DNA of 64,000 nucleotides from the IMG/VR virus record IMGVR_UViG_3300043673_000084, positions 1 through 64,000 of that record; one strand, given 5' to 3'. The position numbers were made by a program, and so were the translations under genes. Under the pieces are notes generated by a model. It searched no databases. It worked only from the letters and a program-made list of their open reading frames with translations, and had not been told where the DNA came from. The DNA is from a virus. Shown in pieces: positions 42,702 through 50,174 of this stretch. Each line of letters opens with the position of its first letter. Within the stretch, counting starts at the first letter, position 1.

Positions 42702-43081
42702 GTGCAAACATCCTGAATCTGGCAAGTATCCCAGCCGCCCTTGGCCAATTGGTTTTGAAATTCGCCGTCGCGAAGTACATCGAAGCGGCGGGATCGTCCG
42801 CCGATATGGTCGCGCGGGCCCAGTCCATCAAGGCAGTAGCGTCGGCCATCGACGGCGTAGCCTTGGGTAGCACGTCGGTATCCACCCTGGTCTCGCAGAC
42901 GGCCGCGGAACTCGCAAAGAGCAATGTTTCCGTGTCCTCGCAGCTTTTGATCAATGGCCTGGTCCAGCTGGTCACATCTGCGCTTCCTGTCTCTGGGGGC
43001 GTGGTGAGCGCGGTCGGCGGCGCAGTGGCGAACGTCTTCTTGCAGGACGTGATCGCGGTAACGTCGACCTTCGGAGCGTAG
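42698..43081 (+). CDS. hydrophobic small protein of lysis module
   Basis: 127 aa, GTG start coupled to the putative holin. Ala/Val/Ser-rich; C-terminal hydrophobic stretch (VSGGVVSAVGGAVANVFL). Membrane association possible. No family recognised. Confidence 0.5.
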   Translation: MSANILNLASIPAALGQLVLKFAVAKYIEAAGSSADMVARAQSIKAVASAIDGVALGSTSVSTLVSQTAAELAKSNVSVSSQLLINGLVQLVTSALPVSGGVVSAVGGAVANVFLQDVIAVTSTFGA

Positions 43082-43085
43082 CGCC

Positions 43086-43301
43086 ATGACGGTGCTGCAA
43101 CTCATTCAGTTGATCGCGGCACTGGCCGGCGCGGCGAAGGACATCAGCGGTGTCATGGAAGACATCCACGCCCGGGACCTAAAACCGGGCGATCAGATTC
43201 CAGCCGAGCATCTTGCAAAGGTCACTGCCGCAATGGGGACGGTGGCCAATGCAAGGACCGACGCCGAGTGGGACGCTGACCACCAGAACACCGGCGGGTG
43301 A
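43086..43301 (+). CDS. hypothetical protein (71 aa)
   Basis: 71 aa. Helical N-terminus (LQLIQLIAALAGAAKDI), overlapping the next GTG. Unknown function; the lysis-module position is the only clue. Confidence 0.5.
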   Translation: MTVLQLIQLIAALAGAAKDISGVMEDIHARDLKPGDQIPAEHLAKVTAAMGTVANARTDAEWDADHQNTGG

Positions 43302-43666
43302 GCGGCCGGGGCGTCCTCAGAATCATTGAGGGCGGCCTGGTAGGGTTTTGGTGTCAGGGATGCAAAGGAATGCACGCGATCCCTGTATCCGGCGAAGACG
43401 CCTGGGGATTCAACGGCAACTATGACAAGCCGACGTTCACGCCGTCCATCCTGGTGCGCAACGGCCACTACATGCCCGAGTGGGCAGAGCAGATGCGGAA
43501 GGATCCGAATCGCGATTGTTACTGCACGTTCAATAAGAAGCATCCGGAGTTGGCCTCATTCGAATGCTCGGTCTGCCATTCCTTCGTGACTGACGGCCAG
43601 ATCCAATTCCTCTCAGATTGCACGCACGCGCTGGCCGGTCAAACGGTAGCGCTGGAGCCACCATGA
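43298..43666 (+). CDS. DUF6527 family protein
   Basis: 122 aa, GTG start. FWCQGCKGMHAIPV, WGFNGNYDKPTFTPSI, CHSFVTDGQIQFLSDCTHAL and GQTVAL form the family signature (often wrongly labelled ammonia monooxygenase in phages). The Cys/His residues suggest a zinc site. Role unknown. Confidence 0.8.
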   Translation: MSGRGVLRIIEGGLVGFWCQGCKGMHAIPVSGEDAWGFNGNYDKPTFTPSILVRNGHYMPEWAEQMRKDPNRDCYCTFNKKHPELASFECSVCHSFVTDGQIQFLSDCTHALAGQTVALEPP

Positions 43667-44163
43667 TCAATCTTCAATTCGTCCGCGGCAAAGGCTTTTC
43701 ATCGAAGCTCATCGCATGGTGGGGAAACGGATACGACGGATTCAGCCACGTCGATGGGATCTTGAGCACCGGCGAGTGCCTTGGAGCGCGCTCGGACGTC
43801 ATAAAACCAATCGGCGGCGGTCCAGAGATCCCAGCCGGCGTTCAGATCCGTCCTCCATTTTATGAGAAATGGGACAAGCGAGTCGTCGTCTCCATCCCAT
43901 CGACTCCGGCCCAGGCCAATGCATGGGATTGGTATCTGCGCAAGCAGATAAACGACGGCTATGACACAAGCGACATCATCGGTCTGATCATCGGAAAGCC
44001 AATCATGCAGTCAGGCCACTGGATATGCAGCGCGTTGCAGACGGACGCGCTTCAATATGGGCCAGTTGGATTGCTAGGGAAACTCGGGCAACCACCCCAG
44101 CAGATCACCCCCAATACGCTTTTTGAAGTGTCCCTCGCCATCGGCGGCAAGGTTGCGGCGTGA
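43663..44163 (+). CDS. YiiX-like permuted papain-fold amidase
   Basis: 166 aa from ATG 43663. Order His then Cys: GFSHVDGI (His29) and GHWICSALQTDAL (Cys122), the permuted NlpC/P60 layout of YiiX/YebB-type hydrolases. In late phage regions such proteins may cut cell-wall peptide or lipid bonds. Confidence 0.65.
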   Translation: MINLQFVRGKGFSSKLIAWWGNGYDGFSHVDGILSTGECLGARSDVIKPIGGGPEIPAGVQIRPPFYEKWDKRVVVSIPSTPAQANAWDWYLRKQINDGYDTSDIIGLIIGKPIMQSGHWICSALQTDALQYGPVGLLGKLGQPPQQITPNTLFEVSLAIGGKVAA

Positions 44164-44519
44164 CGCTCGAAGAATTCTCTCTGGTCCTGGAAGACCGGAT
44201 TTTGTCGGTACTCAAATCGGTTCAGGCCACGGAAGAAAGAATCGTCTTGTCACTCAACTCACTTCACCAAAAGGTAGATCATATGTCCAAAACAGTAGCA
44301 GACGTTCAGGCCGGTCTCGACGACTTGGCCTCCGCAACCAGCACCGCGCTGGCAGACATCAAGACAGAAGTCACGGCATTGCAGGCGCAAGTCACGGCGC
44401 TCCAGGGCGTGGCGTCGCCCGATTTCACCCAGGTCCTCGCATCGATTGCGTCGATCAAGGCGAAGGTTGTTGCAGCGGATCCCGGTGCGCCGCCGGCGCC
44501 CGCACAGCCCGCCGCCTAA
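44160..44519 (+). CDS. coiled-coil protein, last gene of the late operon
   Basis: 119 aa, GTG start overlapping the previous stop. Long heptad stretch (LASATSTALADIKTEVTALQ) and an Ala/Pro tail. An internal ATG at 44283 may be a second start. No family recognised. Confidence 0.5.
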   Translation: MTLEEFSLVLEDRILSVLKSVQATEERIVLSLNSLHQKVDHMSKTVADVQAGLDDLASATSTALADIKTEVTALQAQVTALQGVASPDFTQVLASIASIKAKVVAADPGAPPAPAQPAA

Positions 44520-44532
44520 AGAGTCCGGCTAT

Positions 44533-44701
44533 GGACCTGACACGGAAGTCGGGTCCACCACTTTCCGAAGGTTAGAACGGGCCCGCCGGCAAGGATGCTG
44601 GCGAGCCTATGCTAGAATTTCCAATGCCGGGCGCGGGGGATGGGTGATAGCTCCCTGCGGTAAGCGTGAGTCATAGGGTAGTGCGGCCCCTCATCCCCGG
44701 C
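44533..44701 (+). ncRNA. three consecutive hairpins after the late operon (candidate RNA)
   Basis: The gene-free 44520-44705 contains: hairpin 1 at 44533-44556 (9 bp, loop ACGGAA), hairpin 2 at 44581-44606 (GCCCGCCGGC/GCTGGCGAGC, 9 of 10 paired), and long-range stem 3 pairing GGGGATG (44636-44642) with CATCCCC (44692-44698). None ends in a T-run. An extended -10 (TGCTAGAAT, 44610-44618) lies just before stem 3 and could start a short RNA. The region lies between convergent operons. Confidence 0.4.
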
Positions 44702-44705
44702 GATC

Positions 44706-44918
44706 CTATGCGATCCACTTCCCATCCTCTTTGACCTGCACCAGGCGCTCCAGCGCCAGAAGAACATAACGCGGCACACGATGCCCGGCGCAGTATCCCC
44801 TCATATCCCTCTCGCTGATTTCCAAATCTCGAGCCGCTTCCCTCTGACCAAGACAGGCGCGTTTCAATAAATCCCGCACGATATCCGCATCCGTTTTTTT
44901 GTTTTCCACGTCAGTCAT
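44706..44918 (-). CDS. small helix-turn-helix protein
   Basis: 70 aa from ATG 44918. LLKRACLGQREAARDLEISE then RDMRGYCAGH is an XRE-type helix-turn-helix, and the tail is helical. Last gene of the leftward accessory block. A regulator; target unknown. Confidence 0.6.
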   Translation of the reverse strand: MTDVENKKTDADIVRDLLKRACLGQREAARDLEISERDMRGYCAGHRVPRYVLLALERLVQVKEDGKWIA

Positions 44919-45069
44919 TATCCGCCATCGGCCCGCACTTACAGCCCTTAGCCGTTCGATAGCCGCACCCACTGCAAAACGTGGTCGTATCGTAATCAGG
45001 ATGCTCTGGACAGTTATGTTCGTGAACCTCTCCAAACGATTCGCATATTTCACATTCTCGATTGTTCAT
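44911..45069 (-). CDS. small Cys-rich zinc protein (52 aa)
   Basis: 52 aa: MNNRECEICESFGEVHEH, then CSGCGYRTAKGCKCG. Eight Cys/His ligands in two clusters. It overlaps the HTH gene by 8 bases and lies 34 bases after the acyltransferase stop. Confidence 0.55.
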   Translation of the reverse strand: MNNRECEICESFGEVHEHNCPEHPDYDTTTFCSGCGYRTAKGCKCGPMADND

Positions 45070-45103
45070 CTATGGACTCATGATTCTCCGCGGTGCCATG
45101 CGG

Positions 45104-46135
45104 TCATTTCGCCCCCTCCAATACCTCGATGCGAATCACCAGGCGGCGCTTTCCGATCCATTTTGTCAGCGGCCGCTCGATCAGTCGGTGCACGGCCACT
45201 CCGACAGCCGCACTGACCACCACTGCGGCCACCATGAACGCTACGGCTGAGAGCGCACCAATGTGCGGGAACAACTTGCTCCAAATCGTTCTCAGCAATC
45301 CCAAGGAGAACAGGTGTACCAGGTATATAGAGTAGGAGGCATCGCCCAACAGGAGGAACAATGAACTCTTGTAGTCACGGAACGCAGGGTTAAGCACACC
45401 GATAATTATCAGGCAGCACGCGGGTATCGACATCGCCAGGTCGAACCTGACACTCAAAATTCCCGCCCCAACAGCGACCATCAGCGCGGATGCCAATACG
45501 CTTTTGGGTATCCTGTCAGTCATGAACAAGTACCCTATGATGACTCCTGCGGCGAACTCGATGAGCATTGGATCAGTGTAGGTGATCAATACCGCATCAG
45601 TGAATGGCCCTGTAATGACACCGACGACCACTAACCAAACCATAGTGACAATCAACGCCGCCAACCGATAGATCTTGGGGAGAAACAGGACCATGGCGAA
45701 TATGCCGTAGAAGAACATTTCATAGTTCAGCGTCCACCCCGGGATGATCAGCGGCCAGATATGGTCCGGGGATGTGATCGAGTATTGAGGGATGAACAAC
45801 AGGCTCTTTACCAGCGCACCTTCAGAGAATTTAAAGGTTCTAAACACGGTGGGAGCTACGACGCTGATGGCGGAAACAGCCAGGGTGACACCCCAGTACA
45901 GCGGGACTATCCTTATCGCCCTCTTTATCATGAACTGCTTCGGGGACACATCTCCCTTAAGCGCAGTAACCGCCATGATGAATCCGCTGATCAAGAAGAA
46001 CAGTTCCACTCCCATGCCGCCAAGCGGGTAACTGCCGAGTACCTTACCGTACTGGTCGGGCAACTCCCAAAGGCCGTGGAACACCACGACCATCAGGGCC
46101 GCGATCGCGCGCAGATATTGAATTGGCTTAATCAT
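45104..46135 (-). CDS. acyltransferase-3 membrane protein (surface glycan modification)
   Basis: 343 aa from ATG 46135 (AAGGACG upstream; the frame is open to 46306). IQYLRAIAALMVVVFHGLWE contains the family's catalytic His; ELFFLISGFIMAV, then MIKRAIRIVPLYW, are also diagnostic. About ten membrane segments. Acyltransferase-3 proteins O-acetylate O-antigen, capsule or other glycans. In a prophage this commonly changes host surface and blocks superinfection (lysogenic conversion). A+T content is higher than in neighbouring genes, suggesting transfer. Confidence 0.88.
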   Translation of the reverse strand: MIKPIQYLRAIAALMVVVFHGLWELPDQYGKVLGSYPLGGMGVELFFLISGFIMAVTALKGDVSPKQFMIKRAIRIVPLYWGVTLAVSAISVVAPTVFRTFKFSEGALVKSLLFIPQYSITSPDHIWPLIIPGWTLNYEMFFYGIFAMVLFLPKIYRLAALIVTMVWLVVVGVITGPFTDAVLITYTDPMLIEFAAGVIIGYLFMTDRIPKSVLASALMVAVGAGILSVRFDLAMSIPACCLIIIGVLNPAFRDYKSSLFLLLGDASYSIYLVHLFSLGLLRTIWSKLFPHIGALSAVAFMVAAVVVSAAVGVAVHRLIERPLTKWIGKRRLVIRIEVLEGAK

Positions 46136-46202
46136 GATTTTCGTCCTTGAAGTGAATCCGTACCATCCTTCAGCGCAAGTGAGTCTAGCAAATATCTGCA
46201 GG

Positions 46203-47024
46203 TCACTTACGATTCTCCGGTAGCGTACCCGGGTAGTGGTTGGCAATGATCGCGTTGAGTTTGTCAACCAGGTCAGAGCGCAGAAACGTAATATGTCCAT
46301 TACCATTCTTGAACCACTTCACGGACATATAGGCGTCCACGTGCTCGCCAGTGGGCTTCTGTCCATGCGCGGCGCGCATTCGTGATTCGATGCTGGTGCG
46401 GTGATCCTCTTCCGGCTTTCCATCGACGATGCAGAACACACGCTGCAAGTCCTGCAGGTCGTTCATGGCGCTGTAGTTGAAGCCACCCCATTTCTCAGCG
46501 AGATATCCCTTGATGATGCGCTTGCCAAACTTCACCGGGTTGTTGGTCTTGTAATCCCAACTCAGTTTTTTGAAGCAGTTGATTACGCCACGGTCGAACA
46601 TGTCATTGCGACCGGCGTAGAGCGCGCCAAAACTGGCCTCGATGTTCTCGTGGGTCAGCGGCGGCGTTTTGCAGTCATTCACCTGGCCAGAGAATTCTGC
46701 TTTGGCCTTTGAATCCATGAAGGACAACAGGCCAGAATCGTGCATGAGCTTTCCCCACAGCGCGGCGTCCAGGCGTTTGACTACCTCTTTTAGCCCATCC
46801 TCGGAAAGCAGCGGGTTCGTGTAGTGCTGGTGATTTCCTTGGATCACCCAGTCAAACTGCCGGTAGCTCTCGGTCAGTAGTCCGCCCTCGACGGTGATGC
46901 GGCGCGCTTCGGCCAGCGTGTGGACTACTTCGTGAAGCAGCTTGACCAGGCCATCGCGCTTGCGCAGCAGGCCTTCAATGCTGATGGACGATACGACGTC
47001 GCCGGCGTGCAGCTCGGCGCTCAT
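46203..47024 (-). CDS. DUF4942 protein
   Basis: 273 aa from ATG 47024. ISIEGLLRKRDGLVKLLHE, VKRLDAALWGKLMHDSGLLS, PPLTHENIEASFGALYAGR, MFDRGVINCFKKLSWDYKTN, then FGKRIIKGYL and KWFKNGNGHITFLRSDLVDK: complete DUF4942 signature. Family is common in phages and plasmids; role not established. Coupled upstream by ATGA. Confidence 0.88.
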   Translation of the reverse strand: MSAELHAGDVVSSISIEGLLRKRDGLVKLLHEVVHTLAEARRITVEGGLLTESYRQFDWVIQGNHQHYTNPLLSEDGLKEVVKRLDAALWGKLMHDSGLLSFMDSKAKAEFSGQVNDCKTPPLTHENIEASFGALYAGRNDMFDRGVINCFKKLSWDYKTNNPVKFGKRIIKGYLAEKWGGFNYSAMNDLQDLQRVFCIVDGKPEEDHRTSIESRMRAAHGQKPTGEHVDAYMSVKWFKNGNGHITFLRSDLVDKLNAIIANHYPGTLPENRK

Positions 47025-47446
47025 CGGGCAGCAGCCTTGACGAGATTCCACACCTTGCGCACCACGCGCATAGTCCCGCTGGGCGGCTTGCGGTCGATGA
47101 TCACGTAGAACTTGCGGATGTACTTCGGCACCATCCAAAGCGCTTCAGATCCACCGGGAAAGTGCACCGAGTCCCCTGGTCTAATCGTCTGCCATTGCGG
47201 TGTCTTGTTGCCTAGCGGCGCGCAAAGCAATGCTTCCCCCTCCAGGATATGGACTACTTCATCGCACGGATACAGCCACTTAAATGAGCCGGCAGTGCAA
47301 GACCAGAATCCCGTATGCGTTTGACGGTTGTCAGTCATCGAATCGCACGCCATCTCTGGGGAACCATGCAAGATTTGCGGTGCGGGCAATTCCATGCGCT
47401 CAGGTTCTCGAACGGCGTTTCGAATAATTTCGAATATCTTCATCAT
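47021..47446 (-). CDS. cupin-domain protein
   Basis: 141 aa from ATG 47446. FWSCTAGSFKWLYPCDEVVH, then ILEGEALL and IRPGDSVHFPGG follow the cupin_3 (DUF861) pattern, a small beta barrel often binding metal and a sugar or amide. Rare in phages. The substrate is unknown, but it shares a block with a surface-glycan acyltransferase. Confidence 0.7.
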   Translation of the reverse strand: MMKIFEIIRNAVREPERMELPAPQILHGSPEMACDSMTDNRQTHTGFWSCTAGSFKWLYPCDEVVHILEGEALLCAPLGNKTPQWQTIRPGDSVHFPGGSEALWMVPKYIRKFYVIIDRKPPSGTMRVVRKVWNLVKAAAR

Positions 47447-47796
47447 CCTTGTCCTCCCTCTTCCTCGACACCCTCCGGGTTGCCACTGTCGGTTTCCTCG
47501 CAGTCCTCGCAGTACCACCAGGATATGTCGGCCTCGGAATCTGTCTCGACAAATTCTAGTTCAGTCATGCCGCTAGGCAGTCTCGCCTCGCGGTACCAGG
47601 TCGGCAGGCTCACCTGGACATTGAGAGACTTGCAGCACGGGCAGCGCCAGCGGCTCACGAGCGGCGGAGGATTGAGCGCGGCGCGCAGGTTCGTCAACTG
47701 CTCGCAGTTGATTTCTGCGAAGGTCTGCTTGCCAATGAAGGTCTCAAACCAGGCTAGGAATGCGGCGGCGCTAGTCTTTAGTTCTTGAGTGCTCAT
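47443..47796 (-). CDS. zinc-ribbon hypothetical protein (117 aa)
   Basis: 117 aa from ATG 47796. CPCCKSLN and YCEDCEE make a C-x2-C ... C-x2-C pair; the C-terminus is very acidic. ATGA overlaps at both ends. No family recognised. Confidence 0.6.
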   Translation of the reverse strand: MSTQELKTSAAAFLAWFETFIGKQTFAEINCEQLTNLRAALNPPPLVSRWRCPCCKSLNVQVSLPTWYREARLPSGMTELEFVETDSEADISWWYCEDCEETDSGNPEGVEEEGGQG

Positions 47797-48029
47797 GGCT
47801 TCACTCCGCCGTACATCCATGAGTCGCCGCGCACACCAGCTTTGCGCAATTGCTCCTCGAGGCGCGCGGCCGCGTGCACGATGTTGTAGGCGCGCTCGGT
47901 GCAAATCTCCTTGCCAAGGTGTGGCGGCGTGCTCGCGAGTGCATCGGAGAACGCCAGGTGACGCGCAAGCCATTCCAAGGCATGCGCGTCCTCCATCGAT
48001 AACGTCACGCCAACGGTACGGCCTTTCAT
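47793..48029 (-). CDS. hypothetical protein (78 aa)
   Basis: 78 aa from ATG 48029. Helical (MEDAHALEWLARHLAFSDAL). In a chain of ATGA-coupled genes. No family recognised. Confidence 0.55.
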   Translation of the reverse strand: MKGRTVGVTLSMEDAHALEWLARHLAFSDALASTPPHLGKEICTERAYNIVHAAARLEEQLRKAGVRGDSWMYGGVKP

Positions 48030-48232
48030 GACGGCAGATCTCCGGCGCGCTTCATCTGCCCAACGGTCAAGCCCTTGAACAGCGACTTGTCGTACCATTG
48101 AACGGCTTGATTGGGCATTGCGAGTTCGGCATCGATCACGCCAACCGAAAAACCTTGGACGGCTTTTACTCGGTACAGAGTTGCATTCGGATCGTGCGAG
48201 ACAACGACCAATTGATTCACGGATATTTTCAT
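48026..48232 (-). CDS. hypothetical protein (68 aa)
   Basis: 68 aa, beta-rich start (ISVNQLVVVSHDPNATLYRV). Coupled to both neighbours by ATGA. No family recognised. Confidence 0.55.
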   Translation of the reverse strand: MKISVNQLVVVSHDPNATLYRVKAVQGFSVGVIDAELAMPNQAVQWYDKSLFKGLTVGQMKRAGDLPS

Positions 48233-48585
48233 GCCGGCACCTTGGCGGGCGGCAGCATCTGGTAGCGGCTGTCCTCGATCATGGCGGTGAATGAATCCAT
48301 GTGCTTATCGAAGCCGTCCGGATCGCCCTCGCTGTAGCTCCAATCGCTGATGACGTCCTCGCCATTGCCAAGGATCAGCAGGACGCCGTGCGTCTCTCCG
48401 TCATTGGCCTTGAACATGATGCGGCTCTCGTCGACGGCAAACGCTGCGTCGATGGCCTCTTCGGCGGTCTTAACCTTGACCAGTTCTTCACCGTCGAAGA
48501 CGCAGACCAATTTGAAGCCGGCGCCCTGCATGAAGGGGATCAGAGCGGTGATGATCGCGCGCTCAATTTTGTTGTTCAGGTTCAT
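48229..48585 (-). CDS. hypothetical protein (118 aa)
   Basis: 118 aa from ATG 48585, which follows a full AGGAGG. Features GAGFKLVCVFDGEELVKVKT and LLILGNGEDVISDWSYSEGD, a conserved small phage protein type without known function. Confidence 0.6.
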   Translation of the reverse strand: MNLNNKIERAIITALIPFMQGAGFKLVCVFDGEELVKVKTAEEAIDAAFAVDESRIMFKANDGETHGVLLILGNGEDVISDWSYSEGDPDGFDKHMDSFTAMIEDSRYQMLPPAKVPA

Positions 48586-48611
48586 ATCGATAACCTCCTG
48601 TCGTTGGAACA

Positions 48612-48651
48612 CCCAACACGTAGCGGCCCTCCTGAGCCGCTAAAGGTTGGG
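48612..48651. other. two-part hairpin between accessory genes
   Basis: CCCAAC and GTTGGG enclose AGCGGC-CCTCCTGA-GCCGCT: two 6-bp helices with a symmetric 4/4 internal loop, straight after the stop of the gene at 48658. No T-run. Possibly an mRNA processing or expression-tuning element. Confidence 0.5.
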
Positions 48652-48657
48652 AAGTTC

Positions 48658-48933
48658 TCAAGCGGCTTCGGCGGTTTCCTCCTGTTCGGTCTCGGACGTT
48701 TTGGAGCCAGTCAGCGCAGATAGCGCGACGCGCGCGTCATGAGCGCATTCGAATGCGACGGAGCAGTAGCCAAACGAACCTGGCGCCATGCAATGCGTTA
48801 CGGCATGCCAGTCTCGATCGGTCATCGGTTTGCCATCCTCGCGGCGCCATGCGAGCGCCGCAGGGACGCGACCTACAAAGCCCCAGCTCCCTGTCGGGTA
48901 CTGGATCAAGGTCGGTGCTGAGAAGGTGTACAT
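48658..48933 (-). CDS. hypothetical protein, first gene of accessory block
   Basis: 91 aa, GAGG upstream of the ATG. WGFVGRVPAALAWRREDGKP and a Glu/Thr-rich end. No family recognised. First gene after the promoter at 49009-49036. Confidence 0.55.
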   Translation of the reverse strand: MYTFSAPTLIQYPTGSWGFVGRVPAALAWRREDGKPMTDRDWHAVTHCMAPGSFGYCSVAFECAHDARVALSALTGSKTSETEQEETAEAA

Positions 48934-48982
48934 TCGCTTTACCTCGGCTTTCCTGGTGGGCCTCGTCCCTGGGGACTGGCTG

Positions 48983-49036
48983 GCCAGTACGTTACTGGCT
49001 TGCGAACTATATTATCAAAATGGTAACTAAATGCAA
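48983..49036 (-). promoter_or_regulatory. leftward promoter with operator sites
   Basis: On the minus strand TTGCAT (49036-49031), 16 bp, TAATAT (49014-49009) form a good sigma-70 promoter. TGCGAAC at 49001-49007 would cover the transcription start and shares the core of the immunity-region sites. A 17-bp palindrome GCCAGTA-CGT-TACTGGC at 48983-48999 follows. Likely controlled by a phage repressor. Confidence 0.6.
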
Positions 49037-49058
49037 GCTTTTTCGCACCCCTCCTAAG

Positions 49059-49277
49059 TGTCTAATAACACAGGGTAAAACTTGGCATTCTTGGGGGATA
49101 GAGGGGTTTTCGGACCCCTTCTTATTAGACACGCGCGCACAAAAAAGTCACCAAAAACGGTGACTTAATCGCGAATGACTGGGTGCCTCCTAAGCGCTAG
49201 GTCGCCGGTTCGATTCCGGCCCGGGGCACTTCTTTTTCTTCGCGGACTGTCTAATAAAACCCCCGGTTGTCTAATAA
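49059..49277. other. attP: attP attachment site
   Basis: A central tRNA 3' fragment (49182-49228) is flanked by four exact copies of TGTCTAATAA: 49059-49068 (+), 49122-49131 (inverted), 49248-49257 (+) and 49268-49277 (+), two on each side. This is the P and P' arm layout of tyrosine-integrase attP sites. A perfect AAGTCACC/GGTGACTT hairpin sits at 49145-49166. Both arms present means this is the unintegrated form. Confidence 0.85.
49182..49228 (+). tRNA. tRNA-Arg(CCU) 3' fragment (att core)
   Basis: The anticodon arm (stem GGTGC/GCGCT, loop CTCCTAA with anticodon CCT), variable AGGTC, T arm (GCCGG/CCGGC with TTCGATT) and acceptor strand CCGGGGC plus A are intact. No matching 5' half (GCCCCGG) lies upstream. 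It is therefore not a working tRNA here but the segment that restores the host tRNA-Arg gene after integration. Confidence 0.88.
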
Positions 49278-49279
49278 AA

Positions 49280-49447
49280 ATGGATGTCACCGAACGACTG
49301 CGCCGGCACATTGAAGCCTGTCGCAAGCGCGACGCATGGGCGCGGCGGGCGATTGATCTGCTGGCCAAGGGTAATGACAAAGCCGGCCTGGAGGCGGCAG
49401 AGAAGGCGGAGCGATGGGATCTCAAGGCGAAAGCGCTGGTGCCGTGA
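49280..49447 (+). CDS. small hypothetical protein next to attP (55 aa)
   Basis: 55 aa from ATG 49280, directly after the last arm site; strongly charged helix (ERLRRHIEACRKRDAWARRA). The only plus-strand candidate between attP and the integrase operon. No Shine-Dalgarno is visible. Role unknown. Confidence 0.4.
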   Translation: MDVTERLRRHIEACRKRDAWARRAIDLLAKGNDKAGLEAAEKAERWDLKAKALVP

Positions 49448-49471
49448 GTTCAGCCACGGCCTGCGCTGGCA

Positions 49472-49630
49472 TCATGCAGTGGAGCCTATGGACTGGCAGT
49501 CGCACTCGGACATAGGCTTGCGGCACCCGCTGCACTCATTCCAGCCGCTTTCGCCGTAGCACGTTTCGCAATGCTCGCCGTTGCTGCAATCCGGGCACGA
49601 CACCCAATGCGCGGGCCGGTCGCATCTCAT
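49472..49630 (-). CDS. small Cys-rich zinc protein (52 aa)
   Basis: 52 aa from ATG 49630 (MRCDRPAHWVSCPDCSNG). CPDC, CETC, CSGC and CDC give several metal ligands. Last gene of the long leftward operon. No family recognised. Confidence 0.5.
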   Translation of the reverse strand: MRCDRPAHWVSCPDCSNGEHCETCYGESGWNECSGCRKPMSECDCQSIGSTA

Positions 49631-49637
49631 GCAAGAT

Positions 49638-49880
49638 TCAGCCACTCTCAGTTCCTGCGCTTTCAGCGCGAGCTTTTGAGGCTCTGAACACCCGCTCCCT
49701 CCATTCACGCGGCACGAGAACAAAGCCTGCATCGGTTATTGTCTTGAAGACCGCTGGGCCAAGAGCTGCAACTAAATCGTCGTGCGTCATGGTGATGTCG
49801 ATCGCTGCCAAAACTTCCTGCATTCCACCATTAGCCCATGCCGCCCTGTCGGCTTCAAATCGCGCGAATGGGTCATCCAT
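49638..49880 (-). CDS. hypothetical protein (80 aa)
   Basis: 80 aa; starts MDDPFARFEADRAAWANG. Overlaps the upstream gene by 8 bases. No family recognised. Confidence 0.5.
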   Translation of the reverse strand: MDDPFARFEADRAAWANGGMQEVLAAIDITMTHDDLVAALGPAVFKTITDAGFVLVPREWRERVFRASKARAESAGTESG

Positions 49881-50160
49881 GGTCAGTGCCTCCGCTGGCC
49901 TGCGTCAGCCGTTCAATCTCGCGCCGCTGCTCCTTATAGGTTTCCTCGTAAGCCCTGATCCGCTGGTTGAGTCGAAATAGGATGCCATCTCGGTCTGCGG
50001 TCATTTCTGCCAGCTTGACTTTGGTCGCTTCCAGTTCGGCCAGCAGCGTATTGCGATCCTCCGCTGCCTCATTCAACAGCGTGCGTTCCTTCTTGTCATA
50101 GTGCATGTAATCGAGCGCCGCGGCCCGGTTCCGAATTGCCGTCAATTGCTCGGGCGTCAT
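49873..50160 (-). CDS. coiled-coil hypothetical protein (95 aa)
   Basis: 95 aa from ATG 50160, which has a strong GGAAGGAG six bases upstream; a further in-frame ATG at 50178 would overlap the previous gene by ATGA. Continuous coiled coil (NTLLAELEATKVKLAEMTAD). No family recognised. Confidence 0.55.
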   Translation of the reverse strand: MTPEQLTAIRNRAAALDYMHYDKKERTLLNEAAEDRNTLLAELEATKVKLAEMTADRDGILFRLNQRIRAYEETYKEQRREIERLTQASGGTDHG

Positions 50161-50174
50161 GTCGCTCCTTCCGT

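Noticed and set aside
43298-43666. Ammonia monooxygenase label often given to this family
   Set aside because: The protein is a small soluble Cys/His phage protein with no membrane or copper-site features of that enzyme.
45761-46150. Plus-strand ORF opposite the acyltransferase
   Set aside because: Antisense shadow; the minus-strand protein has clear acyltransferase motifs and membrane segments.
49175-49447. Longer ORF starting inside the tRNA fragment
   Set aside because: The first 35 codons are attP and arm sites; a start at 49280 is the only sensible one.
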